A stretch of 64,000 nucleotides of DNA, from the NCBI RefSeq assembly GCF_000154725.1, contig NZ_DS544873.1, positions 1,322,417-1,386,416 on the forward strand. The letters run 5' to 3'. The stretch is from Kordia algicida OT-1. GTDB taxonomy: Bacteria; Bacteroidota; Bacteroidia; Flavobacteriales; Flavobacteriaceae. The position numbers and the translations under genes were made by a program. A model generated the notes under the pieces. It had not been told where the DNA came from. It saw only the letters and a list, made by a program, of their open reading frames with translations, and did not search any database. Shown here in pieces: positions 1 through 8,842 of this stretch (within the stretch, counting starts at the first letter, position 1; the number at the start of each line of letters is the position of its first letter).

Positions 1-846
1 AGAAAGCAACTTCATATCTTTATGAATCATCACCTTAAATTCTTTTCTAATTTTTTGTTCCACAGCATCATTTAATTGCTCAACCTTACAAGCAACACAT
101 ACTATTATATTATCTTGAATTAAAAACTGACGTAAATCCTCTAGCATTTCGTAAGCATTAGATATATTTAAGTCAAAATCATCTATGGGTACAATAAGAA
201 AGTTTTTGGTCTCTTTTGTTTTTGAAAAGCCATAAATACATTCTAAATATTTCTTTACTAATTTGTTAAATGTGATTTTTAGATTTGTACCATAAGCTAG
301 AGCACTCAATAATTCAATAGTTTCACCACTGTACACAGATGACTTCTCGCTATTTAATGTTTTTAGATTATCAAATACTTTTTGAAACCTCTTAATTAAT
401 TCCCTTTTATCATCTTCACTTAAATTAGAATCTTTCTGTTTTAGTTCATACTGAAATTTTGCAAACATTTTGGAAATCACAATTTCCAATAAAGTATCTT
501 TATCTCTAAATAATGACGGATCAACAATATCCAAAGAGGCACAATTTATTAATTTAAGTTCTTTGTAATTATTGAAAAATGACTTGTTTTTTTCATTTAC
601 TAGTGCATCTACAAAAGATATCATAGATGAACTTTTCCCAGTTCCACGCTCTCCTGCGAATGCAATTACATTATTATAATCATTCGCACTAATACTTTTA
701 GAATCTTCTGTATTTGAATAACTGATGATTTCTACAACCGCTTTGGTGGCTTTAGTATAAACTTCTTTAAAAAGAGAAGTTTCAAAGACTCCAACATTTT
801 CTTTTTTAATTTTATATTCGTCACTAATATTTATTGTTATTGCCAT
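1..846 (-). CDS. P-loop NTPase, N-terminal 282 residues (runs off left edge)
   Basis: The minus strand is open without a stop from an ATG at 846 to the window edge, so only the N-terminal part is visible. Residues 65-72 read GERGTGKS, a Walker A motif, and residues 216-225 (FLIVPIDDFD) look like a Walker B strand ending in acidic residues. Between them lies a charged, helix-rich stretch. This arrangement fits KAP/AAA/STAND-like ATPases, many of which are membrane-associated or take part in phage defence, but the domains that would decide this lie outside the window. No signal peptide or membrane segment is visible in this part. An alternative ATG in another frame at 850 is not used. The next gene is divergent, with about 170 bp between them. 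The gene is certain; the family assignment is only at NTPase level. Confidence 0.85.
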   Translation of the reverse strand, partial: MAITINISDEYKIKKENVGVFETSLFKEVYTKATKAVVEIISYSNTEDSKSISANDYNNVIAFAGERGTGKSSSMISFVDALVNEKNKSFFNNYKELKLINCASLDIVDPSLFRDKDTLLEIVISKMFAKFQYELKQKDSNLSEDDKRELIKRFQKVFDNLKTLNSEKSSVYSGETIELLSALAYGTNLKITFNKLVKKYLECIYGFSKTKETKNFLIVPIDDFDLNISNAYEMLEDLRQFLIQDNIIVCVACKVEQLNDAVEQKIRKEFKVMIHKDMKLLS

Positions 847-1016
847 TCATTAAGTTTTAAGTAAATTTTTATTATAAGTGATTAAATATATTTAATTAAA
901 AAATGTATTTTACTACAGGCTAGATAAGTTTATTAGTGATTTATCAACATGTATTCTGTAGAGGGAAATACTATTCCAAAATTTCCCATAACTTTACAAA
1001 AACAGAAATCCACTAC

Positions 1017-2186
1017 ATGCCACCTACTGTTGCGCTTATTTTTATGCTGTCTTTATTGACGTTTCGGTTGCTGACGACCGTAATTCATGAGTTGGGACAT
1101 GCGATTCCTGCATTATTACTCACAAAAGACAAAGTTTCTGTATACATGGGGTCGCATGGAAACCCTGAAAAATCCATACACTTTAAAATTGGGCGTTTGG
1201 AATGCTATTTCAAATTCAATTTGTTTTATTGGCGTGGTGGATTGTGTGTCATGCATACAAAAGAAATTTCTTTAACGACAAACTTTATTGTTACAATTTC
1301 TGGACCACTACTTTCTTTAATTGTTGCGGGAATCACCATTTTAATAATGCATTACGGAGATTTTAATGATGTGACAACCTTGATTCTTTTCGCACTGACT
1401 TTTTCCTGTATCCTCGATTTTTTAAATAATATTTTCCCAAACAGAGATGCAATTGAGCTGCATGATGGCACAATTACCAACAACGATGGAATGCAATTAG
1501 TGAACATGTTTAAATACCGAAATGCACACAAAAAATACGAAGAAAGTGTACATTATTTCAACAATAAAGAATATGAAAAAGCCGCAGAAACCCTAGAAGA
1601 AGTGCTTGCTAGTAGAAACGATCATGAGGTTTTTTATCGATTGATTATTTATTCAAATTTGATGATTAAAAAATATGATAAAGCAAAAAAATATCAAGAA
1701 GAATTTACTGAAAAATTTCTTGATTCGTTTGAAGTTGCTGATTATATAAATGCAGGAATAATTTATGGTCATTTTACAGCATATGAAAAATCGATTGACT
1801 TGTGTACCAAGGCACTTAAAAGTTTTGAAAATGATGTAACAATTCTGAATAATCGCGGGTACTATTATGGTTTGATAGACAAACACACGGAAGCTATTGA
1901 AGATTTAGATAAAGTAATTGCTTTAGACAAAAAATATGCTTTTGGTTGGAACAATCGTGGGTTTTCCAAACTAAAGTTAGGTCAATTGGAAGAAGGTTTA
2001 AAAGATATTGAAAAGTCACTCGAATTAGATCCTGAAAATGGCTACGCATATCGGAATCTTGGTTTGTATCATTTCTACAAAAAAGACTACTTAAAAGCAC
2101 TTCAATTCTATGAAAAAGCATTTAAATTAGATCCTGAAACACATAAAATTCAGGAATATATTGAGGAAGTTAATCTTCATATATAA
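1017..2186 (+). CDS. M50-type membrane metalloprotease with C-terminal TPR repeats
   Basis: An intramembrane-type zinc protease: the first hydrophobic helix contains HELGHA (about residues 24-29 from the ATG at 1017), and a second conserved segment with an Asn-rich turn and HDG lies near residues 130-150, matching M50 site-2-protease architecture. The C-terminal half (about residues 165-385) has at least four TPR-like helix pairs, with the typical A-x-x-x-Y/F and D-P-E-N spacing, suggesting docking of a partner or substrate. The frame stays open upstream to a GTG at 936, but that would put a polar, cysteine-containing 27-residue extension before the membrane helix, so the ATG at 1017 is preferred. 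The substrate is unknown. No operon partner follows; the next gene is on the other strand. Confidence 0.85.
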   Translation: MPPTVALIFMLSLLTFRLLTTVIHELGHAIPALLLTKDKVSVYMGSHGNPEKSIHFKIGRLECYFKFNLFYWRGGLCVMHTKEISLTTNFIVTISGPLLSLIVAGITILIMHYGDFNDVTTLILFALTFSCILDFLNNIFPNRDAIELHDGTITNNDGMQLVNMFKYRNAHKKYEESVHYFNNKEYEKAAETLEEVLASRNDHEVFYRLIIYSNLMIKKYDKAKKYQEEFTEKFLDSFEVADYINAGIIYGHFTAYEKSIDLCTKALKSFENDVTILNNRGYYYGLIDKHTEAIEDLDKVIALDKKYAFGWNNRGFSKLKLGQLEEGLKDIEKSLELDPENGYAYRNLGLYHFYKKDYLKALQFYEKAFKLDPETHKIQEYIEEVNLHI

Positions 2187-2238
2187 GTATAGTTCGCATC
2201 AACTTGACACGAACTATATAAAGAACAAAGTAGTAGTA

Positions 2239-2487
2239 TTATCCACAAATACCATCCATCGTCGTAATCAATAATTTTAAAGCTCTACGCCATTTTGAAG
2301 GAAGGAATGGAATTTTAGCAATAAGCTTAATAATGACACCTATACTATTCCAAATTACACAAACATTAGGTATTGCTTTTGCTCTTGCCATGTCACCCTT
2401 AGCTTCAACTTGCATGTTATTTTCAAGTTGATCTAAGTCTAATGCTTCAATTTCTGCATTTACCGATTCAAATGTTAATTCTACCAT
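2239..2487 (-). CDS. 82-residue peptide with acidic N-half and cationic amphipathic C-half
   Basis: Not recognised as a known family. Residues 1-32 carry nine Asp/Glu and one Lys; residues 33-82 carry eight Lys/Arg and one Asp, with a hydrophobic stretch around 44-62 and a second helix around 64-77. There are two cysteines (43 and 81) and the chain ends in Asp-Gly-Ile-Cys-Gly. An acidic leader followed by a basic amphipathic core is the layout of many bacteriocin or modified-peptide precursors, but no double-glycine site is seen and no modification or export gene lies next to it. A TAnnTTTG box (2516-2523, minus strand) sits 28 bp before the ATG, supporting real transcription. It is divergent from the BlaI-like gene and shares its upstream region. 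The function is unknown. Confidence 0.6.
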   Translation of the reverse strand: MVELTFESVNAEIEALDLDQLENNMQVEAKGDMARAKAIPNVCVIWNSIGVIIKLIAKIPFLPSKWRRALKLLITTMDGICG

Positions 2488-2515
2488 AATTTTATTTTTA
2501 TATTAATAACTGATT

Positions 2516-2523
2516 CAAATGTA
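2516..2523 (-). promoter_or_regulatory. -7 promoter box TACATTTG
   Basis: On the minus strand this reads TACATTTG, a full match to the Bacteroidota -7 consensus TAnnTTTG, 28 bp upstream of the 82-residue peptide gene. A T-rich stretch about 20 bp further upstream could serve as the -33 region. Confidence 0.5.
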
Positions 2524-2576
2524 GATAGTTATGCTTTTGTAAAACATACCTATTTGTAAGTATTTTTACATTTATT

Positions 2577-2612
2577 GACTATAAAAATAGTTTTACGACT
2601 ATTTTTATAGTC
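2577..2612. promoter_or_regulatory. Palindromic operator, probably for the BlaI-like repressor
   Basis: A perfect 15-bp inverted repeat, GACTATAAAAATAGT, a six-base spacer TTTACG, and its exact complement. Each arm is itself a dyad (ACTAT-N4-ATAGT), so two repressor dimers could bind side by side. It lies 19 bp upstream of the -7 box of the BlaI-like gene and about 55 bp upstream of the divergent peptide promoter. BlaI/MecI repressors bind short dyads in their own promoters; assigning this site to the adjacent repressor is inference. Confidence 0.7.
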
Positions 2613-2630
2613 ATAATTAAAATATTCTGC

Positions 2631-2638
2631 TATATTTG
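2631..2638 (+). promoter_or_regulatory. -7 promoter box TATATTTG
   Basis: An exact TAnnTTTG match only 4 bp before the ATG at 2643. If the start of transcription is about 4 bases after the box, the mRNA would be leaderless or nearly so. It abuts the palindromic operator at 2577-2612. Confidence 0.6.
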
Positions 2639-2642
2639 CAAC

Positions 2643-3026
2643 ATGAATGAATTGACAAAAGCAGAAGAACAAGTCATGCAATATGTATGGAAACTCAACA
2701 AAGCATTTCTAAAAGATATTGTAGCACAATTTCCTGAACCAAAACCCGCATACACAACTATTTCTACAGTTGTGCGCGTGTTGGTCAAAAAAAAGTTCTT
2801 GAATTTTGAAACCTACGGCAAGATTCGTCAGTATGAACCTGCGGTTTCTAAAGAACGTTATTTTTCACAGCATATGAAACAAGTTATCGGAAGCTTTTTT
2901 AACGGTTCTACCAGTACGTTTGCTTCTTTTTTTGCGGAAAGTGATACGCTCAATTTGACCGAAATGGAGCAAATGAAAACCTTATTAGAAGAAAAAATTA
3001 AAATGCTAAAAGCGAAAGATGAATAG
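2643..3026 (+). CDS. BlaI/MecI/CopY-family transcriptional repressor
   Basis: A 127-residue winged-helix repressor. The N-terminus begins with the family pattern LTKAEEQVMQYVWKL and continues through a recognition helix with AYTTISTVVRVLVKKKFL (about residues 37-54), followed by a wing (YGKIRQYEP). The C-terminal helices (about 90-127) would dimerise and hold the site normally cut by the partner protease. The length is typical. The stop overlaps the start of the M56-M23 gene by 8 bp, the standard blaI-blaR1 pairing. A perfect palindrome at 2577-2612 upstream suggests autoregulation. In this family, signal-triggered proteolysis of the repressor releases the operon; the inducing signal here is unknown. 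Confidence 0.93.
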   Translation: MNELTKAEEQVMQYVWKLNKAFLKDIVAQFPEPKPAYTTISTVVRVLVKKKFLNFETYGKIRQYEPAVSKERYFSQHMKQVIGSFFNGSTSTFASFFAESDTLNLTEMEQMKTLLEEKIKMLKAKDE

Positions 3027-4341
3027 TTTTCTTTTTTACTTATTACAAGTCAGTTTGATTTTTGGCGGATTTTATCTTTTATATAATTGGCTTTTCAGCA
3101 GATTTACCTTTCATAACTTCAATCGTGGTTTGCTGTTGCTTATTGTTCCATTGTCGTTCCTATTGCCATTTAGCAACGTGTTGTTTCCGCAGATAGCCCA
3201 TTTTTCCTATAAAATTCCGTTGATTGAAAATCTTTCAGAATTTACAAAAATAGAAAGCTTCTCTGAAAAACTAACCGTTTCTGCGGAAGCGAACATAAAT
3301 TACGTTTCCTTGGTCTTTTCCCTTTATGTAATTGGTGTTCTCGTATTTCTATCAAGATTTGTCCGAACGACCTATAAATTATTTCAACTCAAAAAACATT
3401 CAGAAAAATTTTCATCAAACAATACAACGCTTTATAAAACGGATGTTTCAGAGATATTCTCTTATTTTCAATGGATTTTCATTCCGAAATCGCATACTTC
3501 AATTGACGAATTAATCATCACGCACGAAAAAGCGCATATCAAAAAACTACATTCTATAGATGTTGTTTTCGCAGAACTATTCATTGCTATTTGTTGGTTT
3601 CATCCACTCGCCTATTCCTATCGAAAATCGTTAAAAGCAATCCATGAATTTCAAGCAGATGCGTTTGTTTTACAGCAAAAAGTAAAGAAATCAGCTTATT
3701 TAGAGTTACTCTTAAGGAGTCTTGAACCAAAAAACACCAATCCTATTTACAATTATTTTTCTCATCCAACACTCAAAAAACGAATAGAAATGATGACCAA
3801 ATTACCATCAAAGAAACACTCAAAACTCCTATATTTATTATTAATTCCAGCAATTGCACTTGCATTTATGGCATTCAGGACTCCAGAAACGACCTTTGTT
3901 CCGAAAGAAATGTTGCCGATTGCAATTTCAACAAATGGAACACCTTCGTTATTTCCCGTGCAAAACGGAACCTTAAAAAATATTTCTTCCAAATTTGGTG
4001 TTGTGAGAAAACATCCGAAGTTAAAAAATAAAACGGCACATAACGGAATTGACATTAAAGCCAAACTTGGAACACCTGTGGTCGCTACGGCAGATGGCGT
4101 AATCGTTAAAGCAAAAAACGAAGGAAATTGGGGAAATTTAATCGTTATTTCACACGCAAACGGTTTTGAAACTTGGTATGCACATTTAAAAGGATTCAAC
4201 ACGGTATATCGTAAAACTGTCAAAAAAGGTGACATTATTGGCTATGTTGGCAACACAGGATTATCTACCGCGCCACATTTACATTACGAAGTGCATCAAC
4301 ACGGAAAGCGCTTAAATCCAGTAAAATACATTACAGAATAA
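3019..4341 (+). CDS. BlaR1-like M56 metalloprotease fused to an M23 peptidase domain
   Basis: A 440-residue membrane protein. Two hydrophobic helices near the N-terminus (about 5-25 and 33-52), a third around 92-112, then the M56 zinc site HEKAH at 169-173 with a downstream EFQAD, and a fourth helix near 273-290 before a C-terminal domain. Residues about 315-440 are an M23/LytM endopeptidase domain with all metal ligands: HxxxD at 341-345 and HLH at 420-422. In BlaR1 the same outside position is a penicillin-binding sensor; here a potentially active peptidoglycan hydrolase or binding domain takes its place. The gene overlaps the BlaI-like repressor, and a secreted LysM-M23 gene follows 94 bp later. 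The likely role, sensing cell-wall state and cleaving the repressor, is inference. PGAP-style names such as M23/M56 metallopeptidase exist for similar proteins. Confidence 0.9.
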   Translation: MNSFLFYLLQVSLIFGGFYLLYNWLFSRFTFHNFNRGLLLLIVPLSFLLPFSNVLFPQIAHFSYKIPLIENLSEFTKIESFSEKLTVSAEANINYVSLVFSLYVIGVLVFLSRFVRTTYKLFQLKKHSEKFSSNNTTLYKTDVSEIFSYFQWIFIPKSHTSIDELIITHEKAHIKKLHSIDVVFAELFIAICWFHPLAYSYRKSLKAIHEFQADAFVLQQKVKKSAYLELLLRSLEPKNTNPIYNYFSHPTLKKRIEMMTKLPSKKHSKLLYLLLIPAIALAFMAFRTPETTFVPKEMLPIAISTNGTPSLFPVQNGTLKNISSKFGVVRKHPKLKNKTAHNGIDIKAKLGTPVVATADGVIVKAKNEGNWGNLIVISHANGFETWYAHLKGFNTVYRKTVKKGDIIGYVGNTGLSTAPHLHYEVHQHGKRLNPVKYITE

Positions 4342-4435
4342 ACCAAAAAATATAGATACAATTATTTGCCAAAGATTGCGTTATTAAGGCAACCCTAAAC
4401 ATTATTACATAAAACTAAAATTGAAGTACTACCAC

Positions 4436-5392
4436 ATGAAATCATTTTATTTGATCGTTTTCGCATGCTTTTTAAGCAGTTATGCGCACAGTCAGACGAA
4501 AGACAGTTTAGCCATTGAAAAGGAAATTGGAGCTAAAATTCAAATTGAAACATACGACATTAACACAAATCTTCCGATTGTTTCAAATGCATTGCAAATT
4601 ATAAAAACGTTAAAAACGACAGAAAAAAGTCTTAAAAAAGATTGGATTGCCGAACATTGGAATACCAAAGTATTTAATCCGTATAAAAAAGTAAAGAAAC
4701 AATATCCGCTACAAATTAAGTTTGACGACAGTACGTACGCATCACCAATTCCACGAAAAAAAGTGGTGACTTCGCGTTATGGTTGGAGAAACCGCAGAGC
4801 GCACAACGGAATTGATATTGATTTGATTACAGGCGATAAAGTCATGTCTATGTTTGATGGTGTAGTTCGCTATGTAAATAGACATTCCGGACATGGAAAA
4901 ACGGTCGTTGTTCGCCATTTTAATGGATTGGAAACTGTGTATGCACACTTATCGCGTCAATCGGTAAAAGTAAACGATACGGTAAAAAAAGGACAAGTAA
5001 TTGGTCGTGGCGGCACTACAGGAAACGCACGCGGAAGTCATTTACATTTAGAAATTAGATTTCAAGGAATTCCAATTCATCCAGAATATTTATTTGATTT
5101 TTCTGATGAAAACAATCTAGTGCGAAACGACGAAATTTGGGTAACTAAAAGATGGACAGCAGCTTACAGACACAACTCGAAACGTAAATCAAAAGTAGAA
5201 TTGTGCACTACGGAAGAAGAAGCCATTGCAAGCAAAGCCAATGAAAAAAAGATATATACAGTTCGTCGTGGAGATACGTTGTCGAGAATTTCCAATAAAT
5301 ACAATGTTTCCATCGCAACTTTGTGTAAAGACAATGCGCTCAGGAGAACGTCTACGTTGCGAATTGGACAAAAAATTATTGTGAATCAATAA
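4436..5392 (+). CDS. Secreted M23 peptidase with C-terminal LysM domain
   Basis: A cell-wall endopeptidase of about 318 residues. The N-terminus MKSFYLIVFACFLSSYAHSQ is a signal peptide, which is why the ATG at 4436 is preferred over a TTG 15 bp upstream. The M23 domain has HNGID and HLHLEI (zinc ligands) plus YAHL, and the C-terminus is a LysM repeat (YTVRRGDTLSRISNKYNVS, ending RIGQKIIVN) that binds peptidoglycan glycans. It lies just after the BlaI/M56-M23 pair on the same strand, with about 94 bp between; it may be a target of that regulator or in the same transcript, but no promoter box was clear in the gap. M23 enzymes cut peptide cross-links during growth or division. Confidence 0.9.
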   Translation: MKSFYLIVFACFLSSYAHSQTKDSLAIEKEIGAKIQIETYDINTNLPIVSNALQIIKTLKTTEKSLKKDWIAEHWNTKVFNPYKKVKKQYPLQIKFDDSTYASPIPRKKVVTSRYGWRNRRAHNGIDIDLITGDKVMSMFDGVVRYVNRHSGHGKTVVVRHFNGLETVYAHLSRQSVKVNDTVKKGQVIGRGGTTGNARGSHLHLEIRFQGIPIHPEYLFDFSDENNLVRNDEIWVTKRWTAAYRHNSKRKSKVELCTTEEEAIASKANEKKIYTVRRGDTLSRISNKYNVSIATLCKDNALRRTSTLRIGQKIIVNQ

Positions 5393-5492
5393 AAAACATA
5401 AAAAATAGCGATGTCTGAAAATAAAAAAATGTCGTTTTAATTTGACTAAAATTTTGTTTTCAAACAGCGCTATTTTGGCTAATTTATAATAT

Positions 5493-6128
5493 TTACAACG
5501 CTTCCAAAATCTCTTTCGGATCTGCTCTTAATTTATAATCTTCTTCTAAAAAGTGATACGAAATTGTTCCATCTTGTTCTACAATATACGTAGCGGCAAT
5601 TGGTAATTCCTGATGTTCATTTCCCTGACTTGCATCTAAATCAATTCCGAATTTCTTATATAATTCCTGTAAATCTGGCGGTAATTTGTAGACCAAATTC
5701 ATACTGCGTGCGATGTTCATGTCTATATCAGACAATACTTCAAAAGTTAGTTCATTCTTTTCTTTTGTTGACAACGAATTATCTGGCGTTTCTGGACTAA
5801 TTACAACTAGCTTTGCTCCTTTGGCTTCAAACGCTGGAACTGCTTGTTGTAAAGCACGCAACTGAATATTACAATACGGACACCAATTTCCGCGATAAAA
5901 TGCAATAATTACTTTATGTTCTTTTAAAATATCTTGAATGCTTACGTTATTTCCTAAAGCATTTTTTAGTGTAATCTCAGGAATTGAATCGCCTGTTTTA
6001 AAAGCTTGTGCGATCATTTGAGAAGCAACCAAATCATCAATTGCTTTCTTCATAATTATTTGTACTTCTTTAGGATGTCTTTTTGCACTTGCGTCTGCAA
6101 ATTCTTTTAACTCTGTTGTTAAACTCAT
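5493..6128 (-). CDS. Peroxiredoxin-like (AhpC/TSA) family protein
   Basis: A 211-residue thioredoxin-fold protein. After a 45-residue helical lead, the fold begins at GDSIPEITLKNALG, and the active-site segment is FYRGNWCPYCN with cysteines 83 and 86. It thus has a CxxC rather than the single peroxidatic Cys of classical peroxiredoxins, matching the PRX-like2 subgroup. No signal peptide, so it should be cytosolic, reducing peroxides or disulfides. It stands alone, convergent with the LysM-M23 gene. The exact substrate cannot be told from the sequence. Confidence 0.88.
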   Translation of the reverse strand: MSLTTELKEFADASAKRHPKEVQIIMKKAIDDLVASQMIAQAFKTGDSIPEITLKNALGNNVSIQDILKEHKVIIAFYRGNWCPYCNIQLRALQQAVPAFEAKGAKLVVISPETPDNSLSTKEKNELTFEVLSDIDMNIARSMNLVYKLPPDLQELYKKFGIDLDASQGNEHQELPIAATYIVEQDGTISYHFLEEDYKLRADPKEILEAL

Positions 6129-6334
6129 TATGTATATTTTTATGCTTTAGACAGAGAAAAAGTAGAAAAATTACAAAATTCCTAAAATAATTCACAAATA
6201 ACTAAAAATCAATAGTATATATTCTGTGAAAAAAGAGATGTTCTAACTATTTGGTGTTAAAAAGTAGGGTGTTTTATAATTAGCTTGTTTTAATCGAAAG
6301 AAATCGTTAACCAACCGTAAACTAAAAAATTCGC

Positions 6335-8842
6335 ATGAAAAAGAAACTACGTTTAACGCTTGCTGGAGTCTTATTACTTGGATTTTCCGCGCAAGCACAA
6401 AACTGGCGAACAGCGACTCTTGACGAAAACAGCAACTATTTTGAAATTGTTGAACAGGAAAATCAAGTTTTAGCTCCAATCCGAGAAAATACAGATCGAA
6501 GAAGTAAAAAGAAAGTTAAACAGTTTGAGCGTTGGGCAGCTTTCTGGAGAGATCGTGTGTTGCCAAACGGACGTTTTATGTCGGCTGCACATACCGCAAA
6601 TCTTTGGACTTCAGAACGCGCACGACATGCAGATGCAATTGCAAATGGTGAAAGTGTTGCTTCGGTAAACTGGTCTTTATTAGGACCGACAACATTTCCA
6701 GTATCAAACATTGGGTTTTACCCAGGAATGGGACGTTTAAACGCAGTTGCTTTTGTTGGAAATGATACCAATACAATGTACGTTGGTGCGCCAGGCGGAG
6801 GCGTTTGGAAAACGACTGATGGCGGGGCAAATTGGACAGCCCAAGGAGATGAATTCCCAAACATGGGCGTTTCTGACATCGTTATAAATCCTACAAATAC
6901 AAATACTGTATATGCCGCTACAGGTGATGCAGATGGATTGCAAAATAGATCTGTTGGTGTTTTAAAAACAACAGATGGCGGTACAACTTGGAACACAACT
7001 GGACTTGTATTTAACTTAGGTCAAAACGACATCATCAGCAAACTTTTAATTGACCCTAACAATCCTGATACAGTTTTTGCTACCACACGAAACAACATCA
7101 AAAGAACAACAGATGGCGGAACAACTTGGGTAGATGTTTTTACACAAAATGGAGCTATTTTTAATGATATTGAATACAAATCTGGAAGCAATACGATTCT
7201 TTTCGCAACTTCGAGAACAGGACGTTTTTACAGATCAACGGACAATGGCACAACTTGGGCACAAGTGTCAAGTCCGACATTCAATCGTATGGACATAGCA
7301 CTTACTGATGCAAATGCTAATATGATTTTAAGTATCGATTCTGGCGGAAGAATCCGTAGATCAACAGATGATGGATCAACTTGGACACAAATTTCAAGTA
7401 TTGGCGGATTTAGTTCACAAGGCGGATACAACATTACGTTAGCAATTTCTCCTATAAATGAAAACTTAGTCTTGGCTGGCGGCGTTGATGGATGGCGTTC
7501 AACAGATGGCGGACAAACTTGGGAAAAATACCTTGATGGATATTGGACTGCTGGAAACCCTTATTTCTACGTACATTCCGATCATCACGATATGAAATTT
7601 GTCCCTGGAACAAACACAGCTATTTCTGTAAATGATGGAGGAATTTTTATGGGAAATGCACAATTAGACAATGCTTGGGCAGATTTATCTTCAGGAATTG
7701 CCATTACACAATACTATAATGTTTCAGGAACGCCACAAAATGCAAATTTACTAATTGCAGGTGCGCAAGACAACGATATTGGACAATATGATGGAAACGA
7801 CTGGATTGGAAGAAACCCTGGAAGCGATGGTGTTGAAGGTTTATGGGATTACTCTAACAGTGATATTGCTTGGACATGTAGTCAAGCTGGAGCGATGTTT
7901 AGAACCACCAATGGTTTTGCAAGTTCTCAATTTGTAAATACGCCTTTTGGCGCACCATTTGTTTGGGAATTGGAAATTCATCCAACAGTACCAACAACAA
8001 TTTTTGGAGGTTTTAATGATATTTACAGATCCACAAATCGTGGTACAAGTTGGACTAATCTAAACTCTGGTGCAGGAACTATTGAATTTATCTCAATCTC
8101 GCCTTCTGATGCAGATGTTATTTACGTTTCGGGACAAAGTGGCACAATGCGTAGAACAAATAATGGTGGAACTTCATGGACACCAATCAATTTACCACAA
8201 GCTGGAAACGTAAAAAGTATTGAAGTACATCCTACAAATCCTGCAGAAGTTTACATTGCTTATTCAGGATATTTGGCTGGGAAAGTTTACCGATCTACCA
8301 ATAGTGGTTTTTCTTGGACAGATATCACAGGAAGTTTACCAAATATTCCAACACACAAAATATTATACAGAACAGGAAGTATGACAAACGAATTGTTTTT
8401 AGCAACAGATTTAGGTGTATATTATAGAAATGATACCATTGGTGATTGGCTCAAATTAGGACAAGGATTACCAAATGTAATCGTGAATGATATTGAAATT
8501 CACTATGCGACAAACATGTTAAGAGCGGCTACCTATGGTCGTGGTGTTTGGGAAGTTCCTGTAGATGAGGCTGCACTATCTGTAGAAGACAATCAATTAG
8601 CTTCCAATGCAGTAAGCATCTATCCGAATCCAACAGTAAACAAAAGCTTTACAATCACACTCAACAACTTATCTGGCGATACAAATATCTTGGTGTACAA
8701 CTTGATCGGTTCTGTAGTAAAAGAAATAAACACAACTTCTATTGAAGAAAAAATAAATCTAACAGGTTTTTCCAAAGGTTTATACTTAGTAAAAATCTCA
8801 AATGACGGAAAAACACTTACAAAGAAAATTGTTGTTAATTAA
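6335..8842 (+). CDS. T9SS-exported sortilin/BNR-type beta-propeller protein
   Basis: An 835-residue secreted protein. The signal peptide is MKKKLRLTLAGVLLLGFSAQA. Residues about 110-740 hold many BNR/sortilin-type blades with repeated TTDGGxTW or STDNGTTW motifs, as in VPS10/sortilin-like propellers. The last ~80 residues (from VSIYPNPTVN to TKKIVVN) are a type A T9SS C-terminal sorting domain, directing export across the outer membrane and surface attachment or release. The ligand or substrate is unknown; proteins of this kind are often called glycosyl hydrolases in databases, but no catalytic residues can be assigned. A small lipoprotein gene overlaps its stop codon by one base, suggesting co-expression. 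Confidence 0.92.
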   Translation: MKKKLRLTLAGVLLLGFSAQAQNWRTATLDENSNYFEIVEQENQVLAPIRENTDRRSKKKVKQFERWAAFWRDRVLPNGRFMSAAHTANLWTSERARHADAIANGESVASVNWSLLGPTTFPVSNIGFYPGMGRLNAVAFVGNDTNTMYVGAPGGGVWKTTDGGANWTAQGDEFPNMGVSDIVINPTNTNTVYAATGDADGLQNRSVGVLKTTDGGTTWNTTGLVFNLGQNDIISKLLIDPNNPDTVFATTRNNIKRTTDGGTTWVDVFTQNGAIFNDIEYKSGSNTILFATSRTGRFYRSTDNGTTWAQVSSPTFNRMDIALTDANANMILSIDSGGRIRRSTDDGSTWTQISSIGGFSSQGGYNITLAISPINENLVLAGGVDGWRSTDGGQTWEKYLDGYWTAGNPYFYVHSDHHDMKFVPGTNTAISVNDGGIFMGNAQLDNAWADLSSGIAITQYYNVSGTPQNANLLIAGAQDNDIGQYDGNDWIGRNPGSDGVEGLWDYSNSDIAWTCSQAGAMFRTTNGFASSQFVNTPFGAPFVWELEIHPTVPTTIFGGFNDIYRSTNRGTSWTNLNSGAGTIEFISISPSDADVIYVSGQSGTMRRTNNGGTSWTPINLPQAGNVKSIEVHPTNPAEVYIAYSGYLAGKVYRSTNSGFSWTDITGSLPNIPTHKILYRTGSMTNELFLATDLGVYYRNDTIGDWLKLGQGLPNVIVNDIEIHYATNMLRAATYGRGVWEVPVDEAALSVEDNQLASNAVSIYPNPTVNKSFTITLNNLSGDTNILVYNLIGSVVKEINTTSIEEKINLTGFSKGLYLVKISNDGKTLTKKIVVN

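Noticed and set aside
3762-4235. Long minus-strand open frame inside the M56-M23 gene
   Set aside because: Shadow of a well-supported gene; no independent start or family.
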